A DNA stretch of 64,000 nt from Pleurodeles waltl (lineage: Eukaryota > Chordata > Amphibia > Caudata > Salamandridae), in assembly GCF_031143425.1 (NCBI RefSeq), contig NC_090445.1, positions 818,374,817 to 818,438,816 on the forward strand. Direction: 5' to 3'. The notes beneath the pieces were generated by a model, which made no database searches, was not told the DNA's origin, and saw only the letters and a program-made list of their open reading frames with translations. Within the stretch, counting starts at the first letter, position 1, and each line of letters begins with the position of its first letter. Positions 1 to 10,448 of the stretch are shown here, one piece after another. Made by a program: the position numbers and the translations under genes.

Positions 1-1
1 A

Positions 2-1660
2 GAAATCCACAATAGCTTCAAACCCCAGACCCACCAGCTGACTACAAACACCCAAGAACCCAACGCCCCAAGCAAAACCCACCTCCTCAACACCTGGACC
101 CCCGTCAACATAGAGGACACCGCCACCACCATGGCCTCCATCCACTCCGGATCACCATCGGACCCCTGCCCACACCATATCTTCAATAAGGCAAACATCA
201 TCATCGCCCCCCAATTCTGCAAAACCATCAACAGCTCCTTCGAGTCAGCCACCTTCCCAGAAAGATGGAAGCACGCAGAAATCAACACCCTGCTAAAGAA
301 ACCAAAGGCAGACCCAGACGACCCGAAGAACTACCGGCCGATCTCCCTCCTCCCCTTCCCAGCCAAGGTCATCGAAAAAATTGTAAACAGCCAATTCCTG
401 GTTCCTGGAAGACAGCAAGGTACTCGACACCTCCCAATCTGGATTCCGCAGAAACCACAGCACTGAGACTGCACTCATTGCTGCCACAGATGACATTAGG
501 ACCATGCTCGACGAAGGAGAAACAGCAGCACTCATCCTCCTGGACCTCTCCGCAGCTTTCGACACGGTATGTCATCACACTCTCCGCACACGCCTCCACA
601 ACGCTGGAATCCGCGACAAGGCACTCGACTGGATCTCGTCATTTCTCTCAGGCAGAACCCAGAGAGTCCGCCTCCCACCGTTCCTGTCAGAAGCCTCCAG
701 AATCATCTGTGGCGTTCCGCAAGGATCTTCGCTCAGCCCCACGCTCTTCAGCGTTTACATGGCCCCCCTCGCCAACATCGCACGAACCCACCACATCAAC
801 ATAATTTCCTACGCAGACGACACTCAGCTCATCCTTTCCCTCACGAAAGACCATACAACTGCAAAGAACAACCTCAACAAAGGACTTCAAGCCATCGCCA
901 GCTGGATGGAATCAAGCCACCTCAAGTTAAACACAGACAACACAGAAATCCTCATCTTTGGCACCAACCCCTCAACTTGGAATGACTCCTGGTGGCCCGC
1001 CTCCCTAGGAACCGCGCCCTCACCCACCACCCATGCACGCAACCAAGGCTTCATCTTGGACTCCACACTCAGCATGACTCCTCTTCCTGTTGTAGCAGGA
1101 AGAGGAGATGGCATTGACCTTCTGGTCAATGCCATCTCCTCTTCCTGCTACAACACTCTCTGCATGCTCCGCAAAATCTTCAAGTGGATTCCCGTCGAAA
1201 CCAGGAAAACTGTCACCCAAGCCCTGGTCAGCAGCCGATTGGACTACGGAAACGCCCTATATGCAGGAATAACAACCAAAACTGCATAGAATCCAGAACG
1301 CATCCACCAGCCTCATTCTGGACATCCCACGCCGTGACCACATTTCCCCCCATCTCAGAGACCTTCACTGGCTACCAGTATCAAAGAGGATCACCTTCAA
1401 ACTCCTCATCCACGCACACAAGGCCCTCCACAACACAGGCCAAGCCTACCTCAATGACAGACTCACCTTCCACAACCCCACCCGCAATCTTCGCTCCTCC
1501 AGCCTCGCCCTCGCCTCCATCCCCCACACCACCGCCGGAGGAAGATCCTTCTCTCACCTAGCCGCCAAGACCTGGAACTCCCTACCGCTCCACCTTCGCC
1601 AGACCCAAGACCTCTTGACATTCAGGAAACGCCTCAAGACATGGCTATACAACCAGTAGC
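2..1660 (+). pseudogene. LINE ORF2 remnant: reverse transcriptase
   Basis: The frame open from the left edge reads through KNYRPISLLP (RT domain start) and is lost near 400-420. The protein continues in another frame with LDLSAAFDTV (motif A, about 540-570), GVPQGSSLSP (about 712-740) and SYADDTQLI (catalytic motif C, about 807-835), then LVSSRLDYGNALYAG near 1225-1266. After 1289 the reading moves to a further frame with the C-terminal sequence. The catalytic aspartates remain, but the gene cannot make one protein. The endonuclease, if ever present in this copy, lies outside the window. Confidence 0.85.
1089..1154. repeat. Perfect foldback (31-bp arms, 4-bp loop) inside the LINE RT
   Basis: Bases 1089-1119 are the exact reverse complement of 1124-1154, with a TTCT spacer at 1120-1123. 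The second family member (10449-12267) has the simple sequence encoding SMTQQVNAISSSC here, so the right arm is native and the left arm is an added inverted copy of it. Confidence 0.95.
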
Positions 1661-1733
1661 TCCCCCCCCAGCGCCTTGAGACCCTAGCACGTGATTAGTG
1701 CGCTTTATAAATCCTTGATTGATTGATTGATTG

Positions 1734-2220
1734 ACTCCGATGCCGCTGCAGCCTGCGGAGCATACCAATAGATACCTTGAAAGTTCCCCTCACAGAACAC
1801 AGCAAACGGGTATCATAACTCCGCTGGAAATCGCATTTCGGAAGCGTAAAAGAGTCCCGGCCGTCAGAGCTTAAACACTGGCCGCCATCAGCTAAAGTAC
1901 GCATGCATAACAGTGAGTAATGGCACACATGTAAAAATTACAATACAACAGTACATAAAATATGTCGGATTCACATATGGAAAATCTAAATAATATTATG
2001 TGCAAAATAATGTTTTCTTGAGTTCAGAAATACAACATTTATTTAAAAAGAATTTTAGCAGTCCAAAATTACATGATCCATCTGTGGTTTCCACGTACGT
2101 ATATTCCTACTTCCAAAAGCAATCTCTGATCCAAAAACGTCCCAAGTGATTTCACATTCCATTCGCAAATTCACATAGCAATATCCAAAAACAATTCCTT
2201 CAATTTTCACTTGCTTGTCC
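1734..2220. other. Non-coding stretch between the LINE tail and the hammerhead motif
   Basis: No gene is supported. A 15-base match (TAAAGTACGCATGCA, about 1893-1907) repeats the sequence at the start codon of the Penelope ORF (about 6279-6293) in the same orientation. It may be part of a second, truncated Penelope unit, but the flanks do not clearly match. Confidence 0.3.
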
Positions 2221-2267
2221 GTCAACACGTGTTTCATCTGGGGAGTGCCCCTGGATTTCTTCAGGAC
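2221..2267 (-). ncRNA. Hammerhead-ribozyme-like motif
   Basis: Read on the minus strand, the order is: stem I strand GUC (2267-2265), core CUGAAGA (2264-2258), an unpaired A, a stem II closed by AUC/GAU with an inner GGGG/CCCC helix (2245-2242 region), the core GAAA (2235-2232), a two-pair stem III (AC/GU), U at the cleavage position, and the stem I partner GAC (2223-2221). This fits the minimal type I hammerhead seen in Penelope-like elements. Stem I is only three pairs, and the extra A after the core is non-canonical. Activity is unknown. Confidence 0.5.
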
Positions 2268-2992
2268 CTCCTAAAACAGTATTCCCATATATAACATGTC
2301 AGTATTCAACGTGTATATTACATTCCAAAACTCATGCTTAATAGTCAACATGTATATCAATGCCAAAACAGTGGGAACCGTGCAAGTTGTTCATATATAA
2401 CACTTAGTGATATCCAATCCATGTAATAATCTTATGAAATTAACTGTGCTATATGTAGGGCATGCTCATAAGGGTTAATGTACCACCATATGTACGCTGT
2501 ATACCTTGTGTAGGCCCAAAACACCACCTCAAATTCAAACCAAAACGTGCATCCAAATAAATTAAATATAATATATACCTTTTATTTAAATATTGATTAT
2601 TTCTCCAATTCTTTAGAAACCCATTATGTTATTAGGACTTTCACTGTGTCTAAATGTGTAACTGAAATGAATAAAAAAAATTACACAATTGTTTAGTTAT
2701 CTCATATTCTTCAAAACAATATAATAAGCGTGTTGTAGTGATTTTGATCATCAGTACTTCTCACCTATCCCAGAGTAAGGTTCCATATGTTCTGTATGTC
2801 ATATTAGTCCATTGATATTACTGACAGCGTCCCCTAATTTTTATTCTGTGAGAGAACCAGAAGTAAATTCTCTTAAACATCGTACCACCCTAGTAAACCA
2901 AAAGCCTAGTGCTCAACAGCGTATCTTACCTGTGTGTTGTCACATATCGATATAACTCGTGCCCATTAACCAGTTTACGGCGAGTCCGCCCG

Positions 2993-3448
2993 AACTGCTA
3001 TCAAAGCCGAGTTGCTCCAACTACATTCTATTTAAAAGGCGCGGTCATGTAATAGCAATAGAAAATGGACTAAGACTTCCTAGCGTCCGTGTAGAAATAG
3101 AAAACAGAATATATCTGTTTGATGTAAATGCCTTTCACCGATGGTTCCATATATAACAGTACTTTTATATCGAATGTAGGACAACATTTATATTGCATGA
3201 GATAATACACATAAAAGACTGAACTGTTATCAAAGCCAAGATATTCCAACTACATCCTATTTGAAAGCCGCGGTCTTATAATAGCAATAGGAAACTGACT
3301 AAGACTTCCTAGCGTCCGTTGTAGACATAGAAAACAGACTGTATCTGTTTGATGTAAATGCCTTTCACCGATGGTTCCATATATAACGGTACTTCTATAT
3401 CGAATATAAGACAACAGTTATATTGCATGAGATAGTACACATGAAAGA
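2993..3448. repeat. Tandem duplication, period 229 bp (two copies)
   Basis: Copy 1 is 2993-3221 and copy 2 is 3222 to about 3448. They share long blocks such as GACTTCCTAGCGTCCGT and GCCTTTCACCGATGGTTCC, with scattered substitutions. The 65-codon frame at 2959-3156 lies in copy 1 and is not preserved in copy 2, so I do not call it a gene. The repeat sits downstream of the Penelope ORF. Confidence 0.9.
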
Positions 3449-4022
3449 GAATCAATGTAAAATTGTGTAAAGACTCCATAGCAACCATAGTCAGACCCAC
3501 TTTCAAAATAGTTTAATTTCTACCACTAGTTCTATGTAGAATGTCTAAACCACATCAAACTAAAATGGGTTCCTATTCCCAACTCATAGAATACTAAGTC
3601 ATGCCAATATACGGAACATGCCTCACATATGTGCAATAGAGTACTAGTATCAGTTCTTATGGAATTCCAGACTAATAAAGGCAAAATTCCTAAATGTAAA
3701 TAATCCAAGAGAGCTACATTCTATACCAATCAATTCAAAAGACTTTGAAAAAAATGTATAGAAAATTTCAAAATGAGAGCAAACTTTAAAAAGGTTTGTC
3801 CACTGTTACACTTCACAATTAATCACCAAACCAAAAATCCCAAAAGAAAAAGTTATCACCAGTTCTAATAGCTTCAGTCATAATACAGATATTTTCCTAT
3901 GCCCAGATAACAGAAAGCATCACATTCCCAGTTCCTAATCATATTCTTCATATACATTCCCTACTTTATTATATGCATTGTTATTTGATCATTCTAAAGT
4001 CTTTATCCTCATGCTAGTTTTC

Positions 4023-6290
4023 TTACTTGTCACCAAGAAAATATTCCATCTCATAATCTGTATTTAAACCCCGCTCCACAGCTCCTAATCGTATAATCCA
4101 TATTGACTCTCTTCTCCGTAGAGCCAGTTCCCTGTTACCACCTCGTGGATTTAATTCACAATGATCGAAGCCAAAGAATCTAAAGTCTTTATGAATTCCC
4201 TGTGCACCACAAACCTTCATATGAGAGGCTATGGGATATCGTTGATCTTCCTGCCTTATCGCTCTCCAGTGTTCAGAAATTCTCACTTTAAGGGGGCGTA
4301 TCGTACTGCCCACATAAATTTTCTCACATTTGCACACGAGCATATAAACCACAAATTTGGTGCTACAGTCTATACATGATTTTATATCTGCTTTGTTACC
4401 ACTCATGTCATAAAAATCCTTTTTAGCCTGCCATGCCCATTTGCACATTGCACACGAACCACACTTGTAAAATCCCAGATTGTGCACACTAAGCCAATCC
4501 TGTTTCGTCATATCGGACAAGTAACTTGGACTAAGAATATTATTAAGGGTGTTACCTCTCCTAAATGAGACCTCTGGTTTGTTACCAATGAATCTCTTCA
4601 GTATCACATCCTGTGTAAGTATTGACCAATGTTTCTTCATAATTCTCAGCAATCTCTGTGAGATCTCTGTATAATCCAAAATAATCCTAAACTTCTGATT
4701 ACTGTTTTTCTTTACTTTACTATCTTTCCATGCAGATGGCAATAATGTCTGTGGGCGAGAGATCTTTAAAGCCTTGTCTTGAGATTTACGTAAAACTGCC
4801 TCCGAGTAGCCCCTAACTGCAAATCTATGTCCCATATCCTCGATGACCTCATGAAAGTCACAATTCCTGCTACAATTTCTTCTCGCTCTAACCATTTCCC
4901 CTAACAGTATGGCCTTTATCTGATGTTTTGGATGCGCACTCGTTGCATGCAATAAGGTATTACAAGAAGTTGGCTTTCGATATAATCTACTCTCTATTTT
5001 GTTGTTCTCTACAAACAATTCCACATCTAAAAATTCTATACACGTCACACTATGTTTAAGTGTGAATTTAATATTCACATTGTTCTCATTAAGATGGTTA
5101 CAAAACGTATCTAATGTTGCCACATCTCCTGTCCATAACATGAAACAGTCGTCAATGTATCGCCCCCAGTATAAGATATGTGAATGCCATCTCGCTGCTC
5201 CCGGGCCCCACACCCAATTTTCCTCAAACCACCCCATAAACAAATTTGCGTATGAGGGGGAAAATCTAGAGCCCATTGCCACACCCTGTTTTTGTTTGTA
5301 CCAATCTCTTCTAAACAGAAAATAGTTATTGTTCAATATGAGATCAATCATACTTAATATCATATGCGTGTGTTCCAATAGACTCGCTGATCTTCTATTT
5401 AAGATATGCTCTATTGCTTTCATTCCATATTTGTGTTGTATACTAGTATATAATGCTACCACGTCCAAGGTTACCATGATCATACATGGTTCCCACTGAA
5501 TATCTGATAACAGACTCAGTATATGTTTAGTATCTTTGATATATGAGGATAGATTACATACAAATGGTTGCAGAAAAATATCCACAAATTCCGAAAGTCT
5601 CTCCGTGGGGCCCCCCATGCCTGAAACTATAGGTCTTCCTGGTGGAAATTTTGACTGTTTATGTATATTCGGCAATGTGTAAAGACATGGGAATTTGGGG
5701 CGATGCACCTGTAAATAAAGATATTCATTCTCATCCAATAAATTCCTATCCCACCAACTTTTTAACAGTCTATTTATTTTCCCCGTTAGTGCTGGTATCG
5801 GATTATATAAAAGCTTTTCATAACAGTTAATATCACTCAGTTGGGTGTAGATTTCCTGCTCATAATCTACACGGTTCATGACAACTATGTTGCCACCTTT
5901 ATCCACTCTCTTGATGATTAACTCATCATCAGATTTAAGAGTCTTCAATGCAATATACTCCTCTTGTTTCAAATTGGGTTTCCTCAATTGTTTCTTCTTC
6001 TTCTCCTCTTTATCCAGATCGCACCATAGTAATTTGAAAAATGTCTCAATATTATTATCCATTATTGATCTTGGCATCCAAGTGGATCTTCGTCTTAAAC
6101 CACTAGTAACATGTAAATCTGAAGGTACATTTAAATCCTGTAAGACCGTAGATGTTGTTATTGGGTATTCCTCATAATCCGTAATCGTCATCAATGCTAC
6201 AGTATCATGGATATCTTGAATGGATAATTCACTATGTACCAGTTTAGCTTGTGGGGCTACCTCTATGTCTGTTATTCGTAAAGTACGCAT
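4023..6290 (-). CDS. Penelope-like reverse transcriptase with GIY-YIG endonuclease
   Basis: An uninterrupted 755-codon frame starting at an ATG. The N-terminal part contains VDKGGNIVVM, typical of the Penelope RT. The RT follows with the LYTLPNIHK and GRPIVSG blocks, motif A TLDVVALYTSI, GVAMGSRFSPSYANLFMGW, and the catalytic YIDD at about residue 378. At about residues 635-665 the GIY-YIG nuclease appears (VVYMLVC then IYVGST), preceded by a CxxC cluster (CGSCAMC, CIDC) as in Penelope elements. The element copies RNA into DNA at a nicked target. Frame preservation suggests a fairly recent insertion, although the true N-terminus could lie upstream. Confidence 0.93.
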   Translation of the reverse strand: MRTLRITDIEVAPQAKLVHSELSIQDIHDTVALMTITDYEEYPITTSTVLQDLNVPSDLHVTSGLRRRSTWMPRSIMDNNIETFFKLLWCDLDKEEKKKKQLRKPNLKQEEYIALKTLKSDDELIIKRVDKGGNIVVMNRVDYEQEIYTQLSDINCYEKLLYNPIPALTGKINRLLKSWWDRNLLDENEYLYLQVHRPKFPCLYTLPNIHKQSKFPPGRPIVSGMGGPTERLSEFVDIFLQPFVCNLSSYIKDTKHILSLLSDIQWEPCMIMVTLDVVALYTSIQHKYGMKAIEHILNRRSASLLEHTHMILSMIDLILNNNYFLFRRDWYKQKQGVAMGSRFSPSYANLFMGWFEENWVWGPGAARWHSHILYWGRYIDDCFMLWTGDVATLDTFCNHLNENNVNIKFTLKHSVTCIEFLDVELFVENNKIESRLYRKPTSCNTLLHATSAHPKHQIKAILLGEMVRARRNCSRNCDFHEVIEDMGHRFAVRGYSEAVLRKSQDKALKISRPQTLLPSAWKDSKVKKNSNQKFRIILDYTEISQRLLRIMKKHWSILTQDVILKRFIGNKPEVSFRRGNTLNNILSPSYLSDMTKQDWLSVHNLGFYKCGSCAMCKWAWQAKKDFYDMSGNKADIKSCIDCSTKFVVYMLVCKCEKIYVGSTIRPLKVRISEHWRAIRQEDQRYPIASHMKVCGAQGIHKDFRFFGFDHCELNPRGGNRELALRRRESIWIIRLGAVERGLNTDYEMEYFLGDK

Positions 6291-6292
6291 GC

Positions 6293-7116
6293 AGCCAGGG
6301 AAAGTATAGTGTGCAGCTAGGAAACGTTAAGTAAAGGCGCAATTAAATAAAAATAATGAAAATGCAAGAGAAACTAAGAAATGTAGCAGCGCGTGCTGCC
6401 ATAAAAATAATTCTTCATCGGCGAAAGTAGTTCCAGGCATCAAAGCTGATGAGTAATTAGGCCTCAGGATACTGATAAGAAAAGCACCTAAAAAAAACTA
6501 ACAAGCATTGGTAAATGCAGGAAATAGTACACTACAGCCAATAGAAACTGAGGAGAAGGAAGTGGCAAGCACAGGAACTAATGAAAAGCAAAGGCAGGAT
6601 GTAAGCCCCTTTTAAGATTTATATTGAATACAATAGATTTCACAAGTACAGTGAATGCACTGTGCAGGTGAAAACTAATCACAAGGGCTGTACAGGTGAA
6701 ACCTAAAAAGGAACCCAATAACTATAAAGTAGGGCTGCAATCTTTTGCCCAGATCTCCAAGACCCTGTTTGTGTGTTCTCTCTTTGTAGGTCTGTGAGAG
6801 CATTTGTCACACACAATTGGCTATTTTTAGAGGAGCTGGACATTTGATTTGTGCATAAAGAGAATACAAGAATTTTTTTTTTAATCAGAACGTCACAAAG
6901 GTGTCTCACTCCAGCTACAACAAAAGAAGAATTAAATGGAGAAAAAAAAAGACATATGATGTTCAAATTGTGCAAGTACAATGCTAATCTTGCTGAAACT
7001 AAGAGGAAACTACTTCTGTGGCAGGCACTAACACTCGTGGTGACTGAATTTGTAAATACAACTTGTAGAGACTGAATAGAGAAAATGTATATTTTAAATA
7101 TTTTTTTCTTTTATAG
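6293..7116. other. Intron sequence before the first visible CFAP43 exon
   Basis: AT-rich, without a supported gene. The first few hundred bases are probably the 5' end of the Penelope element (minus strand). The polypyrimidine tract and AG at 7099-7116 form the acceptor of the exon that follows. Confidence 0.5.
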
Positions 7117-7248
7117 GATGGCATTTTACGCTGCTTTCACTTGAAAGGAAATGATTTCAAAGTTGTTGAATGCTGGAATGCTGAAAGCGAAATTGAAAAC
7201 ATTGCTTTTTCCCCTGATCACAGATTTTTATCAGTAGCAACGGACAAG
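7117..7248 (+). CDS. cfap43: CFAP43 exon (WD40 strand set, 44 codons)
   Basis: The exon is preceded by a T-rich tract ending TTTTATAG and followed by GTACAGTG. It is 132 bases, phase 0 at both ends, and encodes DGILRCF through FSPDHRFLSVATDK. The final block is a typical WD-repeat strand pair. The length of 44 residues equals the corresponding human CFAP43 segment from memory, starting at the DG of a WD blade and ending at TDK. It joins in frame to the exon at 13479. Upstream exons are not in the window. Confidence 0.92.
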
Positions 7249-8336
7249 GTACAGTGTAATATTTTCTTTTCATAAATAACAAATGCGATATAATTTATGT
7301 TAAGTACTATGAGTTTTAGAGTGGAGGATACACACTCATTTGCATTTATTAAGAAACAAAATGCTTTCCAGATTAGAACCTTATTTACTCATGACTGTAA
7401 CAAAATCCCCCCCCCCACTTCTCCATGATAAAATGGGGGGGTGGAGTGCTGACATACATTTTTTTTACCCAATCATTAGAATGATTCCTACTAGATGATA
7501 ACGGTTTCTTACAAAAAGGCTAGGGAAGATCTGTGCTGGGCTTCTTAGAGCAAAGTCTTATATGTATCGGTGACTCATACCCTAAATTTCCTGTCCACTG
7601 TGGCAGATCACTGGATGGACCAGACATTTCCAGGATCTACATGTACAGAAAGGCATGCTGCGAGACATACTGAGATTCTGGGTGCCCCACTGCTTACCCC
7701 GACCACTCTACCCTCCTACTATCAGAAACAACCCACACCGATCTGGAGTGCTGTTTGGTACAGGAATATGAGGTGTCCAGCCCATTCTAACTGACCCTTG
7801 ATTAGCCAGTCAGAATGAAAGCTGCCAGCCCAAATGGCTAGATGCATTTTGAAACTAGAATGTTTAACTTACAACGCACGTCGGTTTTGAGATGCTACTG
7901 TTCCTTTGTTATTGCAATTGATCCTAATAAATCACCATCTTAAGACTTAGAACTACAAATGCTCACATTTGCACCTCGGTGTTGTTGAAACCAAACCTTT
8001 TTACTAACAACTAAAATACAGTTGCCTGTACACATGCTTGTGCCAACATTACCAGATCTAGGGCAAATACTTTCCAAGCCACAGGCAAAATTCGCTTCCC
8101 ATCTTATCACCCCTCCCCCACTTGCCTAGTAACAAGGCCACTCTTGTGGTCTTTTGTTACTATCTTTTAGAACAGTGACACCATTGGGGCGTATGCATTC
8201 AGTGGCTTTACCTTAATGTAGAGCTGACCCCTGCTGTTCCACTCCTCCATCATTTTCTCTTATAACAGTGGATGCTACTTACATTGTGTTTTGGCCTTTC
8301 CTTGTCCTTCTGAATAAATATATTACTCTGATGCCT
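7249..8336. other. CFAP43 intron, first part
   Basis: No gene or clear repeat boundary. A C-run (about 7407-7416) and a G-run (about 7435-7442) flank AT-rich sequence and could pair. The 74-codon frame at 7570-7794 shows no recognisable domain. Confidence 0.4.
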
Positions 8337-8834
8337 TGTTAGAAGTGGGGTCTCTAGTTGGCAGTGGTTTGCACCCTGTCCAATTAGGGGGCCTCACTTA
8401 GTCAGGGTAAGAGAGTCACACCCCTAACCCCTGCTCACCCCCTTGGTAGCTTGGCTCAAGCAATTAGGCTTATCTCAAAGGCAATGAATAAAGTATTTGT
8501 ACACATATACAGTAACACAGTGAAAACACCACAAAAGTACTCTACACCAGTTTAGAAAAATAGCAAATATGTATCTGAGTAAAACAAGACCAAAACAACA
8601 AGGAATCCAACAATCACAAGTAAAGTTATGAATTTTCAAAATGAAATCCTAGGATAGTGCTTAGAAACACAATAGCTCCAACTGGGGCTATCACAGTGTC
8701 TTGAGGGAGGTCCCTTCCAACAGTTTCATGCCACTCGCGAGGGAGTGCGGGCCGGTCATGGAGTCGCATGAACCCCGGGAATAGTACCTTGGAAAACAAT
8801 GAAGAAAGAAAGACGTTGCACAGAGTCAGGGAGG

Positions 8835-9000
8835 TGTGGTGTTGCTGGAGCCAGTGAGGCGTTGGTTCCTTACTGCTGCCAGGGAGGTGAAGCGTCCGTT
8901 CCTTACTGCTAGGCTGGTGAGGTGAGGCGTTGGTTTCTTATGGTTGTAGGGGAGGTGATGCAGCGTTGGGGCGAGGTGTCAGTTCCTTAGGACAAGGCGC
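8835..9000. repeat. Degenerate short tandem units within the LTR-like element
   Basis: The phrase GAGGCGTTGGTTCCTTA recurs in varied form about every 40-50 bases (near 8857, 8888, 8925 and 8965). This is a small minisatellite inside the repeat, with no coding meaning. Confidence 0.6.
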
Positions 9001-10448
9001 GGTTGATGAATCCAGCAGGTCAAGATGCAAGGCTTCAACTTTGCGGTGTTGAGATCATGCCATGGGACCACAGGTGCTGCGGGGGAGTCGGAGTAGGGTG
9101 TCAAGGATGTCGTGTCATTGCACTCAGGGCTCATGCTTTGGCGTAACTTTGGAGGTTGTGCAGCAGCGTCAGGCCTGTGTTGCAGGTCAGTCATTGCACT
9201 GAGCGGGACCACTGCTCTGGTGCAGGTAGCAGCGCGGAGTCCGAGAGCTGTGCCAGTCATGAAGTCACTCTGGAGTCGTTGTGCTTAGTTGCTTCTTGGT
9301 TGCACCAGAGCTCATTTCTAAGAGCTCAGAAAATTGATTTGGTACCTTTTGGCAAGTCAGGACTCCTTAGCAAGAGAGCCCAGGTGTTGCTAGGTGAAGT
9401 CGTTGATGTCCCTGAGACTTCTTAGCAGGAGGCAAGCTCAGTTCAGACCCTTGGAGAACTTGGAAAGCAGGATGTAGAAAGCAAAGTCCAGTCCTTTCAC
9501 TCCCAAGACAGAAGCAGCAAGCTGCAGGCCAGCACAACAAAGCAACAGGCAGAGTAGCAGTCCCTTCTACAGCATCCAGCTCTTCTTCCTGGCAGAATGT
9601 CCTCAGTCCAGAAGTGTTTTAACTCTGTGGTGTCAGAGGTCCAGTACTTATTCGCATTTCTGTTTTTGAAGTCTTTGTAGTGCACATGACCCTGCCTTTC
9701 TCTGCCCTGGCCCCAGACACACTCCAGGGGGTTAGAGATTGCTTTGTGTAAGGACAGGCACATCCCTATTCAGGTACAAGTGTCCGTTCCTCCTACCACC
9801 CTAGCTCAGGGAGAACCATCAGGAAATGCAGGGCACACCTCAGCTCCCTTTGTGTGACTATCTAGAGTGAATTCACAAACAGCCCAGCTGTCATCCTGAC
9901 CCAGATGTGTATTTCACAGACAGGCAGAGGCACAGAAAGGTTGAGCAAGAAAATTCCCACTTTCTACAAGTGGCATTTTCAAACTTCCAATTCAAAAACC
10001 AACTTGACCGTAAGATTTATTTTTTAATTGCGAGCTCCAAGACCCCAATCTCCACATCCCTATTTGCTCCCAATGAGAAATTATACTTAAAAGATATTTC
10101 AGGGCAAACCCCCTGTTACCCTATGGGAGAGAGAAAGTCCTTGCAACAGTGAAAAACGAATTTAGCAGTATTTCACTATCAGGGCATGTAAAACACACCA
10201 GTATGTGTCCCACCTTTTAAATACACTGCACCCTGCTCATGGGGCTGCCTTGGGCCTACTTTAGGGATGACTTACATGTAGTAAAAGGGAAGTTGGGCCT
10301 GGCAAGTGGGTACACTTGCCATGTCAAAATGGCAGTTTAGTACTGCTCACGGAGGCACTGCAATGATAAGGCTGAGATGTGTTTGCAGGGCTACTCATGT
10401 GGGTGGCACAATCAGTGTTGCAGGCCCACTGGTAGCATTTGATTTACA

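Larger units (their letters stand above)
1..1733 (+). mobile_element. L2/CR1-like LINE, 3' part, cut by window edge
   Basis: This is a non-LTR retrotransposon fragment on the + strand, open to the left edge. It carries reverse transcriptase sequence followed by a 3' end with GCGCTTTATAAAT and a terminal (TGAT)n tail at about 1715-1733, the short-tandem tail typical of L2/CR1-type LINEs. The minus-strand fragment at 10449-12267 belongs to the same family: both share the IHSGSPSDPCPH block, the motif HSTETAL-like region, and the 3' end. The element is dead, with at least one frameshift in the RT and a foldback insertion. Confidence 0.9.
2221..6292 (-). mobile_element. Penelope-like retroelement
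   Basis: The minus strand carries a long RT plus GIY-YIG open frame (4023-6290). Downstream of it lie an AT-rich 3' region (3449-4022), a 229-bp tandem repeat (2993-3448), further AT-rich sequence (2268-2992) and a hammerhead-like motif (2221-2267). Penelope-like elements have pseudo-LTRs and are known to carry hammerhead ribozymes, so grouping these parts is reasonable. The exact ends are not resolved and no target duplication was identified. Confidence 0.7.
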
